A stretch of DNA of 64,000 nt from Natronosalvus vescus (GCF_023973145.1 NZ_CP099546.1:744001-808000), one strand, 5' to 3'; positions 26,301 through 35,344 are shown, numbered from the stretch's first letter. Numbers and translations: made by a program. The notes: a model not told the origin generated them from the sequence alone.

Positions 26301-28508
26301 GCCCGTCACCGTCGAGACCTGTGAGACTGCATCACTCGCGTCGCCGAATTGATCCAGGTAGACCGCCCCGATATCGGGGGCAGACGCCACGTCGACGAAC
26401 TCCTCGATGAGGGCTGTCTCGTCGCCCAGGTTCTGGACGACGTACCCCTCGTGATCTCGAGCGATAGCTGCGTCAAGTGCCTCGTCCGGTTCGAGGTGGT
26501 CGAACTGGTATCGTGGATGCATCTCCTCGGCGAGAATCACCTCGATATCGGCCGCATACCCGCTTCCAGTATCGACGATACCGATTGGAACCGGCTCGTC
26601 GTACACGAACGTCAGCCCCGTCGACACGGTGATGGTGTCGCCAATCCCCTCGAACGTGTGCTCGAGTTCGAGGTTACCGACGCCATCGGATTCGGTTCCA
26701 ACGGTGATCGTCACCGCATCGGAGCGCGTTTCGTCGAAGGTGACGGGCTCGCCGAAGGCTGCTGGCTCGCCGTCGACCTCGAGCCAGGCGTCACCTGCGT
26801 AGTCACCGACCTGGTTGACGGTGACGGCGTCAACGTGGGCAACGTTCGCAGTCACATCGAAGGACTCCCCCGCCTCGAGGCCGTCAGGTTGCCCATCGAT
26901 GATCGCAATTGCGAGGCTATCTCCGAGCGTGAAATCGACCGTCGTGAAGCCGTCATCGACGTCGACGGTCACGGTATCGGGTGTGTAGCCAAAGGCATCC
27001 GCTGTCAGCTCATACGTTCCAGCAACCGTCCGAACCTGGAATTCCCCGTGAGAATCCGTCTCCACTGGGAAGCCATCCAGGGTGACGGTGGCATCCGCGA
27101 TGGGGGAGCCGTCCGAATCAGTGACCGTCCCGATGACACCGCTGTTTGCTGCGACGCGCCCGACGGCGGCGAACGCATCGACGATGCCACGTCCGTATCG
27201 CGAATCGGGGTCGTCGGATTCGCCGTCGGGTTTCCAGGCCGTCGCGGCGAGGGCTCGTTTCACCTGCTCAGTGGTGGCCTCTTCGATAGCGGCGGCTCTG
27301 ATGAGACCGACAACACCGGCCACGTGTGGGGAGGCCATCGACGTCCCGGAGATTGCGTGATACGGGCCATCCGAATGGTCGACTGGAAACGCGCTGGTGA
27401 CGTCCACACCCGGTGCGGAGACGTTCGGGACGACGTAGGTCTCGGGCCACTCCTCGGGGGCCAGCGATCCCCAGGCGCTTTCGGTCGAGATCGTTTCACC
27501 ACTCGAGAAGTCAGCGATTTCTTCGTCCTCGTTTGAAGCGCCGATGGCGAACGAGTCGTAGACGTTGGCCGGTGATCCCGACGTGTTCGGGCCGCTGTTG
27601 CCCGATGACGACACGACGACCGTGTCCGCCTGGTCTGCGTTTCGAACCGGCTCGATCATCTCACCGACGTAGCCGGTGACGCCGAGACTCATGTTGATCG
27701 CGTCGGCGTCTTCTTCGACTGCCCACTCCATCCCGCCGATGATCTGGGCGAACGTCCCGCCCCCATCTGGGAGGACGAGTGCGCCTAACAACGTCGCCCC
27801 GGGGGCAACGCCGATCGCTGTGCCGGAGTCATCGCCACCGACCACGGTTCCGCTCACGTGGGTACCGTGATAGTGAGAATCGTAGGGGTCGGCTTCGACC
27901 TCCTCGCCATCGCTATCGAACTCGGCGAAGTGATCGGGATCGAGGTCGATATCCGGGTGGTCGGGATCGACGCCGGTGTCAAGAACCGCGATCCGGGCTC
28001 CCTCGCCGCGCGAGTCGTACGCATCCCATGCTTCGGGCGCGTCGATCTGGTCGAGACCGTAGGTAACGTCGGTCGTGTCGGTGCTTGTTGGCCCACTCTC
28101 TGGATCAGGAATCTCGTAGTGGAAGTTCGGGTGGACATCCGAGACGCCGTCCTGTGCAGTGAGCTGGTCGAGACTGACGGCGTTCGTATCAACCTCGAGG
28201 AGGAGGGCGTTCGCGAGCCAAAACTGTTTTTTCACCGTGAGGCCCGCGGTCTCATCGACGTACTCGACGATCGGCTCCTGGCTCTGGTGGGCCGTTGCTT
28301 TGAGTTCGTCAACGACGGAGTCTGCGGACGTGAGCAAGGGCACGTCGACGGCATTGGCACGGACGATAACCTCCGTTGTCGCATCGGCGCTCACGCTCGA
28401 GGTCGATAACAGCGAGAACATGCCGGCGCCGGCCGTTCCCTGGAGGATGCGTCGTCTCGATACGAGCGTTGCGGCCTCGTTTCTGGGGTCGCAATCTGGG
28501 GCCGTCAT
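23352..28508 (-). CDS. Giant Tat-exported subtilisin-like protease with beta-helix domain
   Basis: A 1718-residue secreted protein. A Tat signal (R18-R19 in SRRRILQ, hydrophobic to about residue 40) is followed by an inhibitor-like propeptide (about 45-130) and an S8 catalytic domain (about 145-450) with D177 in AVLDTGVD, H214 in HGTHVSG, oxyanion N304 and S390 in GTSMASPH, so it should be active. Next come a carboxypeptidase-regulatory-like beta sandwich (about 457-530), Ig-like and GATase-like segments, a right-handed parallel beta-helix of NosD type (about 985-1290), further beta domains and a helical C-terminus. Halolysins are usually near 400-550 residues, so this one is three times larger. 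It probably acts at or outside the cell surface. Confidence 0.92.
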   Translation of the reverse strand: MTAPDCDPRNEAATLVSRRRILQGTAGAGMFSLLSTSSVSADATTEVIVRANAVDVPLLTSADSVVDELKATAHQSQEPIVEYVDETAGLTVKKQFWLANALLLEVDTNAVSLDQLTAQDGVSDVHPNFHYEIPDPESGPTSTDTTDVTYGLDQIDAPEAWDAYDSRGEGARIAVLDTGVDPDHPDIDLDPDHFAEFDSDGEEVEADPYDSHYHGTHVSGTVVGGDDSGTAIGVAPGATLLGALVLPDGGGTFAQIIGGMEWAVEEDADAINMSLGVTGYVGEMIEPVRNADQADTVVVSSSGNSGPNTSGSPANVYDSFAIGASNEDEEIADFSSGETISTESAWGSLAPEEWPETYVVPNVSAPGVDVTSAFPVDHSDGPYHAISGTSMASPHVAGVVGLIRAAAIEEATTEQVKRALAATAWKPDGESDDPDSRYGRGIVDAFAAVGRVAANSGVIGTVTDSDGSPIADATVTLDGFPVETDSHGEFQVRTVAGTYELTADAFGYTPDTVTVDVDDGFTTVDFTLGDSLAIAIIDGQPDGLEAGESFDVTANVAHVDAVTVNQVGDYAGDAWLEVDGEPAAFGEPVTFDETRSDAVTITVGTESDGVGNLELEHTFEGIGDTITVSTGLTFVYDEPVPIGIVDTGSGYAADIEVILAEEMHPRYQFDHLEPDEALDAAIARDHEGYVVQNLGDETALIEEFVDVASAPDIGAVYLDQFGDASDAVSQVSTVTGDPRDTFDVAVESAMPVAYPIDYEITADHPALEVAGEGESVTISEPDVVSAGMGLYFSGFHTHFEGYRGDIAGSRVATTSVGFTETGSGLAIDDLSRVVHASSLGLGMFVDRDAITPAGKTLLGNLVTHAATTPPIDVVSPTDERVAPGESVTLEVDVDALVELEVGVTGLQFLSEDDLTLSIDGEDVAFDKPVSYDEYDGTVGITVQTADRIGEFALTTRFVTLGERGQEIETGATFRPTTVYESPLRVPEQIDDLQAAVDFVREGDTVEVADGVYECDAPDRGFQTGLYIETPGITLRGVDGATPSIIHERDLPGPRIIHVGADDVTLENVEANVVDGEVDEKNAIGTGVLAGDGTHNVTIRNVTASGTFGVQLRETTDVTVEDVTAFETVIGVGTDSGFTGTVDGATIRNITVTDSPDYSFQGGVIVSGATRVTVEGCYLEHEDSDRAGVALFGPFDGGADCHIANNTIIGPNEAPFSDDRNNGIYVDGVDVEIEANQIVDAHTGIRVAEFGFGLEPAMALIEGNSIENAAIGFRQFGDTATLTLNDIEADTGLDLGPGSFGLDADGILARYNDLSQTDLPFRGEPSDGWNAPEGPFDCRENYLGERDYDETIADGDIAYDPYLTVPPEELDAVDTATEPGTLDVDSIEPTEIATDLYLDPGGSYAIGFPGPTDLTIYDVLGVDGYGEFAGEIELWNHNSGSWQSVTGDGELQYADTLYAFKVTPAEGVRAEMHFQRADDPPVGPDGTPPGHRDAEPGKSHLREGWNFVAAPTYGDEQDVFDMDLIESVDDSLHSPGNQIGEGQKTAFTGYMVNSTEDHWVDAGLTAYDPTMTELYAGLGLDPQIHDSPGQATATATELEQTLQDVLDVPGDESDALERVTAFALEEFRTLDLDDDLDEVLEALSMRADAMVTTGPSEHADLVSEAADRAAEQVVQSLITASIIEDEETESVSSQVTQTHTEKHGESTLSRIRQSVATDD

Positions 28509-28833
28509 TTTCTATCGACTGGTTCGAGAACCATAGGGTACCAGCGAGACTCAGAAATGATAAAAATACACACTGTCTGCAATTTCTGAACGCAAGCAAA
28601 AATAATATGTGCTCTGGTGATGTATTTAGGAGGTTAGTTGTGGATAAAGTGGTAGAAATACAACACTTTCGGGCCGGACACGGGTTGTGGTATCGGTACG
28701 CCCGGTAGACCGGGGCTTGGATAGTGGTTCTGTAGGATGCGTCGGTTGTCGAGTCAGTGACGGTTCGATCCGGTGCGTTCCCGATATCCGACCGCTATGC
28801 TCGTTGGTCACCGACTTCTACCGCCCTCCCTCA
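28509..28833. other. Intergenic region upstream of the giant protease
   Basis: No gene is recognised in these 325 bases. The half next to the protease start (28550-28680) is AT-rich (for example AAAAATAATATGTG) and is the likely promoter region. The part near 28700-28760 is GC-rich with no clear structure. Confidence 0.5.
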
Positions 28834-30033
28834 CTAGATATTGTCCAGTGGCGCTCCATTTCCCTCGGGGTGTTCCTCGAAGCGCTCGAGCGCGAAGTAC
28901 TCGAGATCGACCAGGTCGGTGTCGCCCTCGAGGACGAGGTCGGCCGTGATCTTGCCGACGGCGGGACCGTGCTTGAAGCCGTGTCCGGAGAAGCCACAGC
29001 AGAGGTAACAGCCCGCCGGGCCGGCCTGGTCGATGACGAAGTCGTGATCCGGCGTCACCGAATAGATCCCACAGTACTGCCCTTTGATGCCGGCATCCCG
29101 CAGGTCGGGGACGTGCTCGCCGAGTTCGTCGACGAGCTCGAGGATGGTCTCCTCGTCGGGTGTGTTGTCGTAGTCGTCGGGATCCGCCTGGTCGGTGTAC
29201 CGATGCGTGGCGACCAGAATGCCGTCACCGAAATCGGAGCGGATATACCACTCACCACCGGGAAAACTCGTCGTCGGCGTCGGGGAGGGATAGGCGTCGG
29301 TGTAATAGGCCGGCGGATCGAGCAACACGACCTGCTCGCGAACGGTCTCGATCGGCACCTCGATCCCCACGGTTTCGGCGAGTTTCGGCGTCCACGGGCC
29401 GGCGGCGACGATTACCGTCTCACAATCGATCGTGCCCTGGTCGGTTTCCACGCCAGTGATCTGGCCGTCGTCGGCCTCGAGCGACTGGACTTCGACGCCG
29501 GTGATAATCCGAGCGCCGTTCTCGCGGGCTCCGCGAGCGAACCCGAGGGCGGCGTCGGTGCCATCGGAGAAAGCCGCCGCGTCGTCGCTCACCGCGAGGT
29601 CGTATCGGTCGGCCACCTCGAACATCGGATACTGCGACGCGATGTCCCCACCGGTGTACTCAGAGACCGGGATCTCCCGGTCGTGAAGGGCCTCGTAGCC
29701 GGCTCGAGCGTACGCGCCGCTGTCGCCTGCGGCGTCGGCAAACCGAACAAGCGGCGCGTTCTGGTAGGAGAGACCGGCGTCGAGTTCCTCGGAAAAGCGC
29801 TCGTAGAACTGGTGGCTCCACCAGGCCATCTCGGTGTAGATGGTCTCCTCGCCGTAGTGATGGCGAAGGATGGCCGAGGAGTCGCCGGTCGACCCCGAGG
29901 CGAGCTGGGACTTCTCGAGGAGCGTGACCGAGCGATCGGTCATCGTCGTGAGGAAGTAGGCGATACTGGTACCCATGACGCCCCCGCCGATGACGAGGAT
30001 GTCCGAGCGTGCAGGAATGGCGTCGTTTGACAT
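28834..30033 (-). CDS. FAD-dependent amino-acid/sarcosine oxidase-like oxidoreductase (DAO family)
   Basis: A 399-residue flavoprotein of the DAO/glycine-sarcosine oxidase family. The dinucleotide-binding motif is VIGGGVMGTSIAYFL near the N-terminus (about residues 14-28), and the conserved C-terminal block is CYLCCGFSGHGFKHGPAVGKITADLVL. Such enzymes oxidise secondary or D-amino acids, sarcosine or dimethylglycine. The start at 30033 (MSNDAIPARSD) fits the family; it is a single gene with no glycine-cleavage or THF-binding partner nearby, so the substrate is open. Confidence 0.9.
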   Translation of the reverse strand: MSNDAIPARSDILVIGGGVMGTSIAYFLTTMTDRSVTLLEKSQLASGSTGDSSAILRHHYGEETIYTEMAWWSHQFYERFSEELDAGLSYQNAPLVRFADAAGDSGAYARAGYEALHDREIPVSEYTGGDIASQYPMFEVADRYDLAVSDDAAAFSDGTDAALGFARGARENGARIITGVEVQSLEADDGQITGVETDQGTIDCETVIVAAGPWTPKLAETVGIEVPIETVREQVVLLDPPAYYTDAYPSPTPTTSFPGGEWYIRSDFGDGILVATHRYTDQADPDDYDNTPDEETILELVDELGEHVPDLRDAGIKGQYCGIYSVTPDHDFVIDQAGPAGCYLCCGFSGHGFKHGPAVGKITADLVLEGDTDLVDLEYFALERFEEHPEGNGAPLDNI

Positions 30034-30155
30034 GGTTTGGTGTCACTCGTGTCTCGAGCGATCTCGTCTCGTGCTTCGGTGGTACGACCTGATATGGTTT
30101 CCCCCAGTTTCCCAAACGGACTAAGAGAAAACCCTGGGATTTGCCTCGAGGCGAT

Positions 30156-30665
30156 TCACAGTTCGTTCGAGGCTTCCACATCGGTGAGATACCGTCGACT
30201 AACCCAGAGAACAACGGCAATGGTACCGGCGACCAGGGCGGGCCACTGGTCGCTACTCAGGTAGAGGCCACCCGAGGGCGGACGGTAGCTCGAGAGGGGC
30301 CAGAAGACGGCGTAGGTTTCACCCGTCGCGGTCAGGAGGGCGATGTCGAGGACGTGGTGGGTGGCAACTCCGATCGCCAGCAAAACGATAGCCCGTTTTC
30401 GGTACTCGGGAGCGAGCAAAAGCGAAATGAGGAGGGTCACGAGGACGGTACCGACGAGGGTGTGCAGCGGCGACCACGAGAACGGAACGCCGAGGTGGTG
30501 GGCGACGAGTCGGTCAGGGACGAACAACTCGATTTTCACGAAATCGGGGGCTAGCGCGCCGAGCATCACCAGGGTCACGTGTTCTCCCCGCAACCACTCG
30601 TACCGAAAGCTGAGGCTGACGCCGACGATGTATCCCACTAGCACGTGGGTGAGGACGTCGGCCAT
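30156..30665 (-). CDS. YdjM-like membrane-bound metal-dependent hydrolase family protein
   Basis: A 169-residue integral membrane protein with the histidine and aspartate pattern of the YdjM/DUF457 group: THVLVGY at the N-terminus, LAPDFVK, SPLHTLVG, GVATHHVLDIAL and WPLSSYRP. Four or five membrane segments are predicted. Catalytic function is unproven for this group. Its ATG overlaps the stop codon of the upstream OB-fold gene by one base (TAATG), so the two are co-translated. Confidence 0.8.
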   Translation of the reverse strand: MADVLTHVLVGYIVGVSLSFRYEWLRGEHVTLVMLGALAPDFVKIELFVPDRLVAHHLGVPFSWSPLHTLVGTVLVTLLISLLLAPEYRKRAIVLLAIGVATHHVLDIALLTATGETYAVFWPLSSYRPPSGGLYLSSDQWPALVAGTIAVVLWVSRRYLTDVEASNEL

Positions 30666-31276
30666 TAGCGGCCACCTCGTTTTATGTTCGGGGTGGGCTG
30701 GGTGTTCCGGTCGACTTCGTTTTCCCCGTCGAGTTGAGATCGCGCTTTTGCATCTTCGTTGCCTCGAGATCCTGCTTTTGAGCGAGGGACGAACGCGAGC
30801 GCCTTCCGGTCGAACCGCCAGCCGTTGAGAAACCGGCCAGCGACCAAGAGCCCGCCGAGGATGGAGACGAGAAACATGTACCCCCGGTCGTCCGGATTCT
30901 GGGTTAACCCGTGTTCGACGACGAGTGCCTCTTCGTCTGTGAGCGTCCCGAAGACGGTGACATGATCGCCGGTCTCGAGTGCCCCATCGACGTTTTGCAC
31001 CTGGTCGTTCGCATCGACGAGCAGGAATCGGCCGTAGCCGCTGGCGCGTGTCGCGATCACGACTGGATCGGTATCGACGATCTGACCGCCGAGAACGACC
31101 TGCTCACCGACGTAGGTCTCTGGTGTCGGTGTAACCTCGACGTCGGTGGGGTACTGATGCTCGAGCGGATCGTCGGTGGTCGTCCCGGCCCAGACCATCA
31201 TGCCGGCCAACAGGCAACACAGGAGTATTCCGGCGAACAGGCGTCCACGCTGCCCAAACAGTTCGCTCGCAGCCAT
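30665..31276 (-). CDS. Membrane-anchored OB-fold-like protein
   Basis: A 203-residue protein with an N-terminal hydrophobic helix (about residues 13-31), an extracytoplasmic beta-rich segment (about 45-135, YVGEQVVLGGQIVDTDP, FLLVDANDQVQNVDGALETGDHVTVFGTL) resembling an OB fold, a second membrane helix (about 145-162) and a basic and acidic cytoplasmic tail. It is the first gene of a two-gene unit with the YdjM-like protein, which shares one base with it. No specific family name can be given. Confidence 0.65.
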   Translation of the reverse strand: MAASELFGQRGRLFAGILLCCLLAGMMVWAGTTTDDPLEHQYPTDVEVTPTPETYVGEQVVLGGQIVDTDPVVIATRASGYGRFLLVDANDQVQNVDGALETGDHVTVFGTLTDEEALVVEHGLTQNPDDRGYMFLVSILGGLLVAGRFLNGWRFDRKALAFVPRSKAGSRGNEDAKARSQLDGENEVDRNTQPTPNIKRGGR

Positions 31277-32043
31277 CTCTCGGAGGCTGGACGTGGCGGG
31301 GTAAAGTGTTTCTGTATCGGCGGTTGTTCGCGGAGACTCGTTCGTTCTCGAGTCCTGCTACGCTACTCTCTATTGATCGACTCGTGGGACATGACGTACT
31401 AACCTGCATCTTCGCCATCAACGAAACTTCCACGATTCAGTTCTGAGAGTTCATAATTGGAAATACCTCTCGTCCGTTCACGAGAGGATGTCTGGTGAAA
31501 GTTAAGGGAGTCACATGCCGTTGATAATCAGTGTGAACACCCGCAAAGAGGATGTTGTGTGTATCTCATCGAGTCAACTAGAAACGAGGGCACCCCCTCG
31601 AGTGTGGTCGGATGTAATCGCGTATATCTTGGAACTCAGAGATGAGTGAGTCGTCTGCCTCGAGGTAGTCGGGCTCGCAGGATGAACAGTGAGATGTTCG
31701 AGAACTGCTTTCACGTAATTCGCTACTCGTTCGAAGGGGACACTGTGGTCCAACGTCGCCAGTGACGGGCCGTAGAGAGAACGAAAGCAAACACGAAGAC
31801 GAGAGCACACCATCACCCGCGTTGAGTCCGAAGAGGACAAACATATCAAACGCTAGTGTGCTGACATTCCCTAGGCGATGCACTGTTGGCATCTGATTCT
31901 TTAGTGGCGCGATGACGGCCTTTCATCCGCATCTCACGTTATTCACATAGATAGGAACTCGATTTGTATTGTGATGATCTGCACTCGATATTCGAATCCG
32001 ACTTTTCTCGAGTCTTCTTTAAATAGGCTGAAAATTCGAAACC

Positions 32044-32066
32044 GATAGACCGTAACCGATTATGAA
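32044..32066 (+). repeat. Direct repeat unit 1 (GATAGAC...GATTATGAA)
   Basis: 23 bases matching 32224-32246 at 21 of 23 positions. Shorter related copies follow at 32397-32416 (GATAGTAAGCCGACTATGAA) and about 32477-32490 (CTGACTATGAACGA). Spacing is 180, about 173 and about 70 bases, so this is not a regular array. Confidence 0.55.
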
Positions 32067-32223
32067 AATTTTAGCCGGGGTCGATTCAATCTAGGTCGGC
32101 GCTCGAGGCGAAAACGCATATCCGGGTTACAAGACGTGAGGCGGTTGAATTCTGAACCCACGATTTCACCTATTCGGAAATCACCTCCAGTGCCGATAGG
32201 TGCTCCCATCATACCCCCAAAGC

Positions 32224-32246
32224 GATAGACGGAAACCGATTATGAA
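32224..32246 (+). repeat. Direct repeat unit 2 (GATAGAC...GATTATGAA)
   Basis: Second copy of the 23-base unit at 32044-32066, with two mismatches. The sequence after it (AAGAGTAGATCGCC) also resembles the sequence after the third copy (AGTAGAGCAGATCGTC), which points to a decayed tandem duplication longer than the 23-base core. Confidence 0.5.
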
Positions 32247-32696
32247 CGTTCAAGGAAGAGTAGATCGCCCATCCATTGGTCAGAGTGAGAAGGGAAAATC
32301 GTCTCAGATTGGAGAATTGCCTGCTCTCGAGAGTCGTCTTTCTTTGACTCATCTGGTCACTTTTTGAAGTTCCACTAATCTACAAGGGTATTTGCGGATA
32401 GTAAGCCGACTATGAATGACAGACAATACACTAGAAGTAGAGCAGATCGTCTCTTCTCACTCTACGATCCTCCTAACTGACTATGAACGACCAAGCACAG
32501 GTGATGATTCAGGAAGCGGCCGAGGTGGGTAAACGAAGTCAAAAGTGTGTACGACGAAATCGCTGGAGATGAGACCGCTGTTCGTGTATCGAGAATGGAT
32601 TGTCTCTCACGGAGTGGTGAACAGGGGGTGACATGCGCGAGCCGACGTGACACGAGACATGGCTACGGTCGAATGCGAGAGTCGACGCCGTCCAGT

Positions 32697-33857
32697 TCAA
32701 AACAACGCGTTCAGTTCTCCGCCGGTATCGAGCAGCGAGTCGAACTGTTCGTCGCTCTGTAGTTCTACCTCTGCAGTCGTCTCCTGGGCCTCGATGGCAA
32801 TCTCCTGCAGTTGATCGATCCGATCGACGGTCGTGACGCCCGAGAGGAGGACAATCGCGCCGGCCTCCTGGGCTCCGGAGATCGGATAATCGCCACCGCG
32901 GATCTCCATGCTCCCGGTTTCTTCCTCGAGCCACGTTCGCCCGCGCTCGATCCCCTTTCGGCTCAGGGCCTCGGATGGCCCCGTGGCCACGACGAGTCCG
33001 CGGTCGGCACTCGAGACGTCACAGGGGAGGGTAAGACGCCCGAGCGTGGCTTTGCGGACGAGGCTCGTTAGCCGATTCGTCGAGGCGAGTTCGGTACTCG
33101 CTTCGTTGCCGGTCACGCGGGAGAGTAGCCCACCCCCGGAGACGTCGACCGGTTCGGTCGCGTACCCCACGGTGGCGACCCCGTCCGAGAGCGTGTTGAT
33201 GATCTCGGAGGCGTCGACGACGCTCTCGGCGACCTGATCGCCCGCGCTGACTTCGCCGGCGGCGAACAGCCGTCCGAACCGTTCTGCGAGTTCCCGGTTG
33301 GTTCGATCGAAACCGCCGCCGACGGATTCGCCGGTCTGTCGCCAGGCGTCGTTGTCGAAGACGAGCAGTGAGTCGACCTCACGCGTGAACGTCCGGAACG
33401 ATCGGGCGGCGTTGAGCGTGTAGATGCCGCCTTCGTCCTGTCCGGGTAGCACGCCGAGCCCGTAAACGGGTTCGGTGTAGATGCGTTTGAGGTGTTTCGC
33501 CAGTACGGGAGCGCCGCCAGAGCCGGTGCCACCGCCCAGACCCGCGACGATCAGGAACGCGTCGAGGTCGTGGACGGGCACGCGGTCGACCGCGTTCTGG
33601 ATCTCGTCGAGATCCATCTCCGTGATCTGGGCACCCAGGTCGTTGTCGGCGCCCACGCCGTGCCCCTTCACGCGTGACTGGCCGATGAGGACGCGATCCT
33701 CCTCGGCGACGTGCTCGAGGCCATGTAGATCGGCCGTCGCGGAGTTGACGGCGATGGCAGCTTCGACGAAGCTCCGGTCGATTGTTTCCTCGAACGCGCA
33801 GAAGGCGTCGACGATCTTTCCACCAGCCTGTCCGAACCCGATGAGTGCGAGTTTCAT
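32697..33857 (-). CDS. cetZ: CetZ tubulin-like GTPase
   Basis: A 386-residue protein of the archaeal CetZ branch of the FtsZ/tubulin superfamily, which controls cell shape rather than division. The N-terminus MKLALIGFGQAGGKIVDAF, the RVLIGQSRVKGHGVGADN block and the tubulin signature GLGGGTGSGGAP (residues 106-117) are all present. The C-terminal domain ends without the FtsZ-type interaction peptide. The start was set at ATG 33857 because the family begins at MKLA; the longer frame from 33899 adds an unlike leader. It is divergent from the Gfo/Idh gene. Confidence 0.95.
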   Translation of the reverse strand: MKLALIGFGQAGGKIVDAFCAFEETIDRSFVEAAIAVNSATADLHGLEHVAEEDRVLIGQSRVKGHGVGADNDLGAQITEMDLDEIQNAVDRVPVHDLDAFLIVAGLGGGTGSGGAPVLAKHLKRIYTEPVYGLGVLPGQDEGGIYTLNAARSFRTFTREVDSLLVFDNDAWRQTGESVGGGFDRTNRELAERFGRLFAAGEVSAGDQVAESVVDASEIINTLSDGVATVGYATEPVDVSGGGLLSRVTGNEASTELASTNRLTSLVRKATLGRLTLPCDVSSADRGLVVATGPSEALSRKGIERGRTWLEEETGSMEIRGGDYPISGAQEAGAIVLLSGVTTVDRIDQLQEIAIEAQETTAEVELQSDEQFDSLLDTGGELNALF

Positions 33858-34105
33858 GGTGATTACCGTTCGTGACTCCGCAGTAGTCCCGCCGTACACG
33901 CCGTCGCTCGACCGATACGAATCGTCTGTCTCGAGTGGGAACTCGAGCGGAAGCCGTCCGAGTCGACCCCTACCAGACCTATTGTTATGGCTGAATTACT
34001 CGAAGTAACGACTGTCTACCCAACGTGAACGTCACTGAGTCTCGACCCATCTACCTGTGTGAACGACCCACATAGCTTAGGTCAACGAAATAGAACGTGC
34101 GTGCG

Positions 34106-35344
34106 ATGACTGACACACTCGGAATCGGCTTCATCGGCGCTGGCTTCATTACGAAGACGTTCCACGCGGAGACCCTGCGAAGCATCAGAAATGCTCACGC
34201 AGCGGGCGTGATGAACCCGACCGAACGCAAAGCGCAGGCGGTCGCCGACGACTTGCGTTCGGCGGGATGTGGCGATCCGAACGTCTACGGCGACGTTCGC
34301 GACCTCGTGCAGGATCCCGACGTCGACGCCGTCTGGGTGACGAGCCCGAACTATACACGCGTCCCAACGGTCGAGGCGATCACCGAGGAAGTCACCCAGG
34401 GTGGTGCCGACCTCGAGGGAATCGCCATCGAGAAGCCCCTCGCACGCACCCTCGAGGAGGCCCGACGGGTCGTCGACCTCATCGAGCAGACGTCGCTGAA
34501 TCATGCCTACCTCGAGAATCAGGTGTACATGCCGGGGGTCGAACGCATGAAGGAACTGCTGTGGGCCGGCGCTGGCGACAGACCCTACCTCGCGCGGTCT
34601 GCCGAGGAACACAGCGGCCCCCACTCGAGCTGGTTCTGGGACGGTGAGAAACAGGGCGGCGGCGTGTTGAGCGACATGATGTGTCACTCCCACAAGGTGA
34701 ACCATCACCTGCTTGCCGATCCTGACGACCCCGACGGGTTGACGCCGATCGCCGTCTCCGGGGACATTTCGACGCTGAAGTGGGGGCGGGACGCCTACGC
34801 CGACGAACTGGCCGAGGAGTACGACGTCGATTACCGCACCAGTCCGGCCGAGGACTACGCCCGCGCCTCCGTGTTCTACGAGACGGCTGACGGCGACCTC
34901 GTCGTCGGCGAGGCGACAAACTCCTGGTGTTTCGTCGGCGAGGGGCTGCGGATCACCGTCGAACTGCTCGGCCCGGAGTACTCGGGTAGCCTCAACACGC
35001 TCGAGTCCGGGACGAACGTGTTCTTCTCGAGCGACGCCGGCGACGAGACGGGCTACGTCGTCGAGAAACAGGAGGCGGGCGAGGGCAGCCTAACGGTCGT
35101 CCCCGACGAGGCGACGACCTACGGTTACGTCGCCCAGAATCGCCACGTCGTCGACGCCTTCCGCCGCGGCGAGGACGCCCGCGAGGATCTGTACGACGGC
35201 CTCGAGGTCGTTAAACTGTGTATGGCCTCTTACAGGGCAGCCGAGGAGGGGCAACGGATCGATCTCGAGACGACCGATCTCGAGTCGTACGTCCCCGAAC
35301 CCGCACGTGGCGAGTTCGACGTTGGGATCGAGGGCCTCGAGTAG
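34106..35344 (+). CDS. Gfo/Idh/MocA-family NAD(P)-dependent oxidoreductase
   Basis: A 412-residue dehydrogenase with an N-terminal Rossmann motif (GIGFIGAGFITKTFH), the conserved IEKPLAR (EKP motif with the catalytic lysine) and a C-terminal alpha/beta domain containing GGGVLSDMMCHSHKVNHHLL. Family members oxidise sugars, inositols and related polyols. The start at 34106 (MTDTLGIGF) leaves a TATA-like CACATAGCT about 30 bases upstream; a GTG at 34097 would add three residues. It is convergent with a BMP-type importer operon, so a role in breakdown of the imported compound is plausible but unproven. Confidence 0.88.
   Translation: MTDTLGIGFIGAGFITKTFHAETLRSIRNAHAAGVMNPTERKAQAVADDLRSAGCGDPNVYGDVRDLVQDPDVDAVWVTSPNYTRVPTVEAITEEVTQGGADLEGIAIEKPLARTLEEARRVVDLIEQTSLNHAYLENQVYMPGVERMKELLWAGAGDRPYLARSAEEHSGPHSSWFWDGEKQGGGVLSDMMCHSHKVNHHLLADPDDPDGLTPIAVSGDISTLKWGRDAYADELAEEYDVDYRTSPAEDYARASVFYETADGDLVVGEATNSWCFVGEGLRITVELLGPEYSGSLNTLESGTNVFFSSDAGDETGYVVEKQEAGEGSLTVVPDEATTYGYVAQNRHVVDAFRRGEDAREDLYDGLEVVKLCMASYRAAEEGQRIDLETTDLESYVPEPARGEFDVGIEGLE

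Larger units (their letters stand above)
31277..32696. other. 1.4-kb gene-poor, AT-richer stretch with imperfect direct repeats
   Basis: No convincing gene in 1420 bases, the largest gap in the window. Base composition is visibly less GC-rich than the neighbours. Overlapping minus-strand frames at 31574-31892 (one containing FERVANYVKAVLEHLTVHP, another FGLNAGDGVLSSS) may be remains of one frameshifted gene, but no family was recognised. Four related segments ending in an ACTATGAA or GATTATGAA sequence occur at 32044, 32224, 32397 and about 32477. No transposase, integrase or RNA gene was found. Confidence 0.5.

Noticed and set aside
26349-27536. Plus-strand open frame of 395 codons
   Set aside because: Antisense shadow within the giant subtilase gene; the catalytic residues of the protease lie on the other strand in this same stretch.
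28687-30030. Plus-strand open frame of 447 codons
   Set aside because: Antisense shadow of the FAD-dependent oxidoreductase at 28834-30033, which has the Rossmann motif and conserved C-terminal block.
31515-31649. 44-codon open frame beginning MPLIISVNTRKED
   Set aside because: It lacks the acidic composition of haloarchaeal proteins, has no promoter at a suitable distance and no recognisable family.
32044-32490. Possible CRISPR array from the repeated TATGAA-containing units
   Set aside because: Only two units match well, spacing is irregular (180, about 173 and about 70 bases), spacers would be far too long and no cas gene is present.
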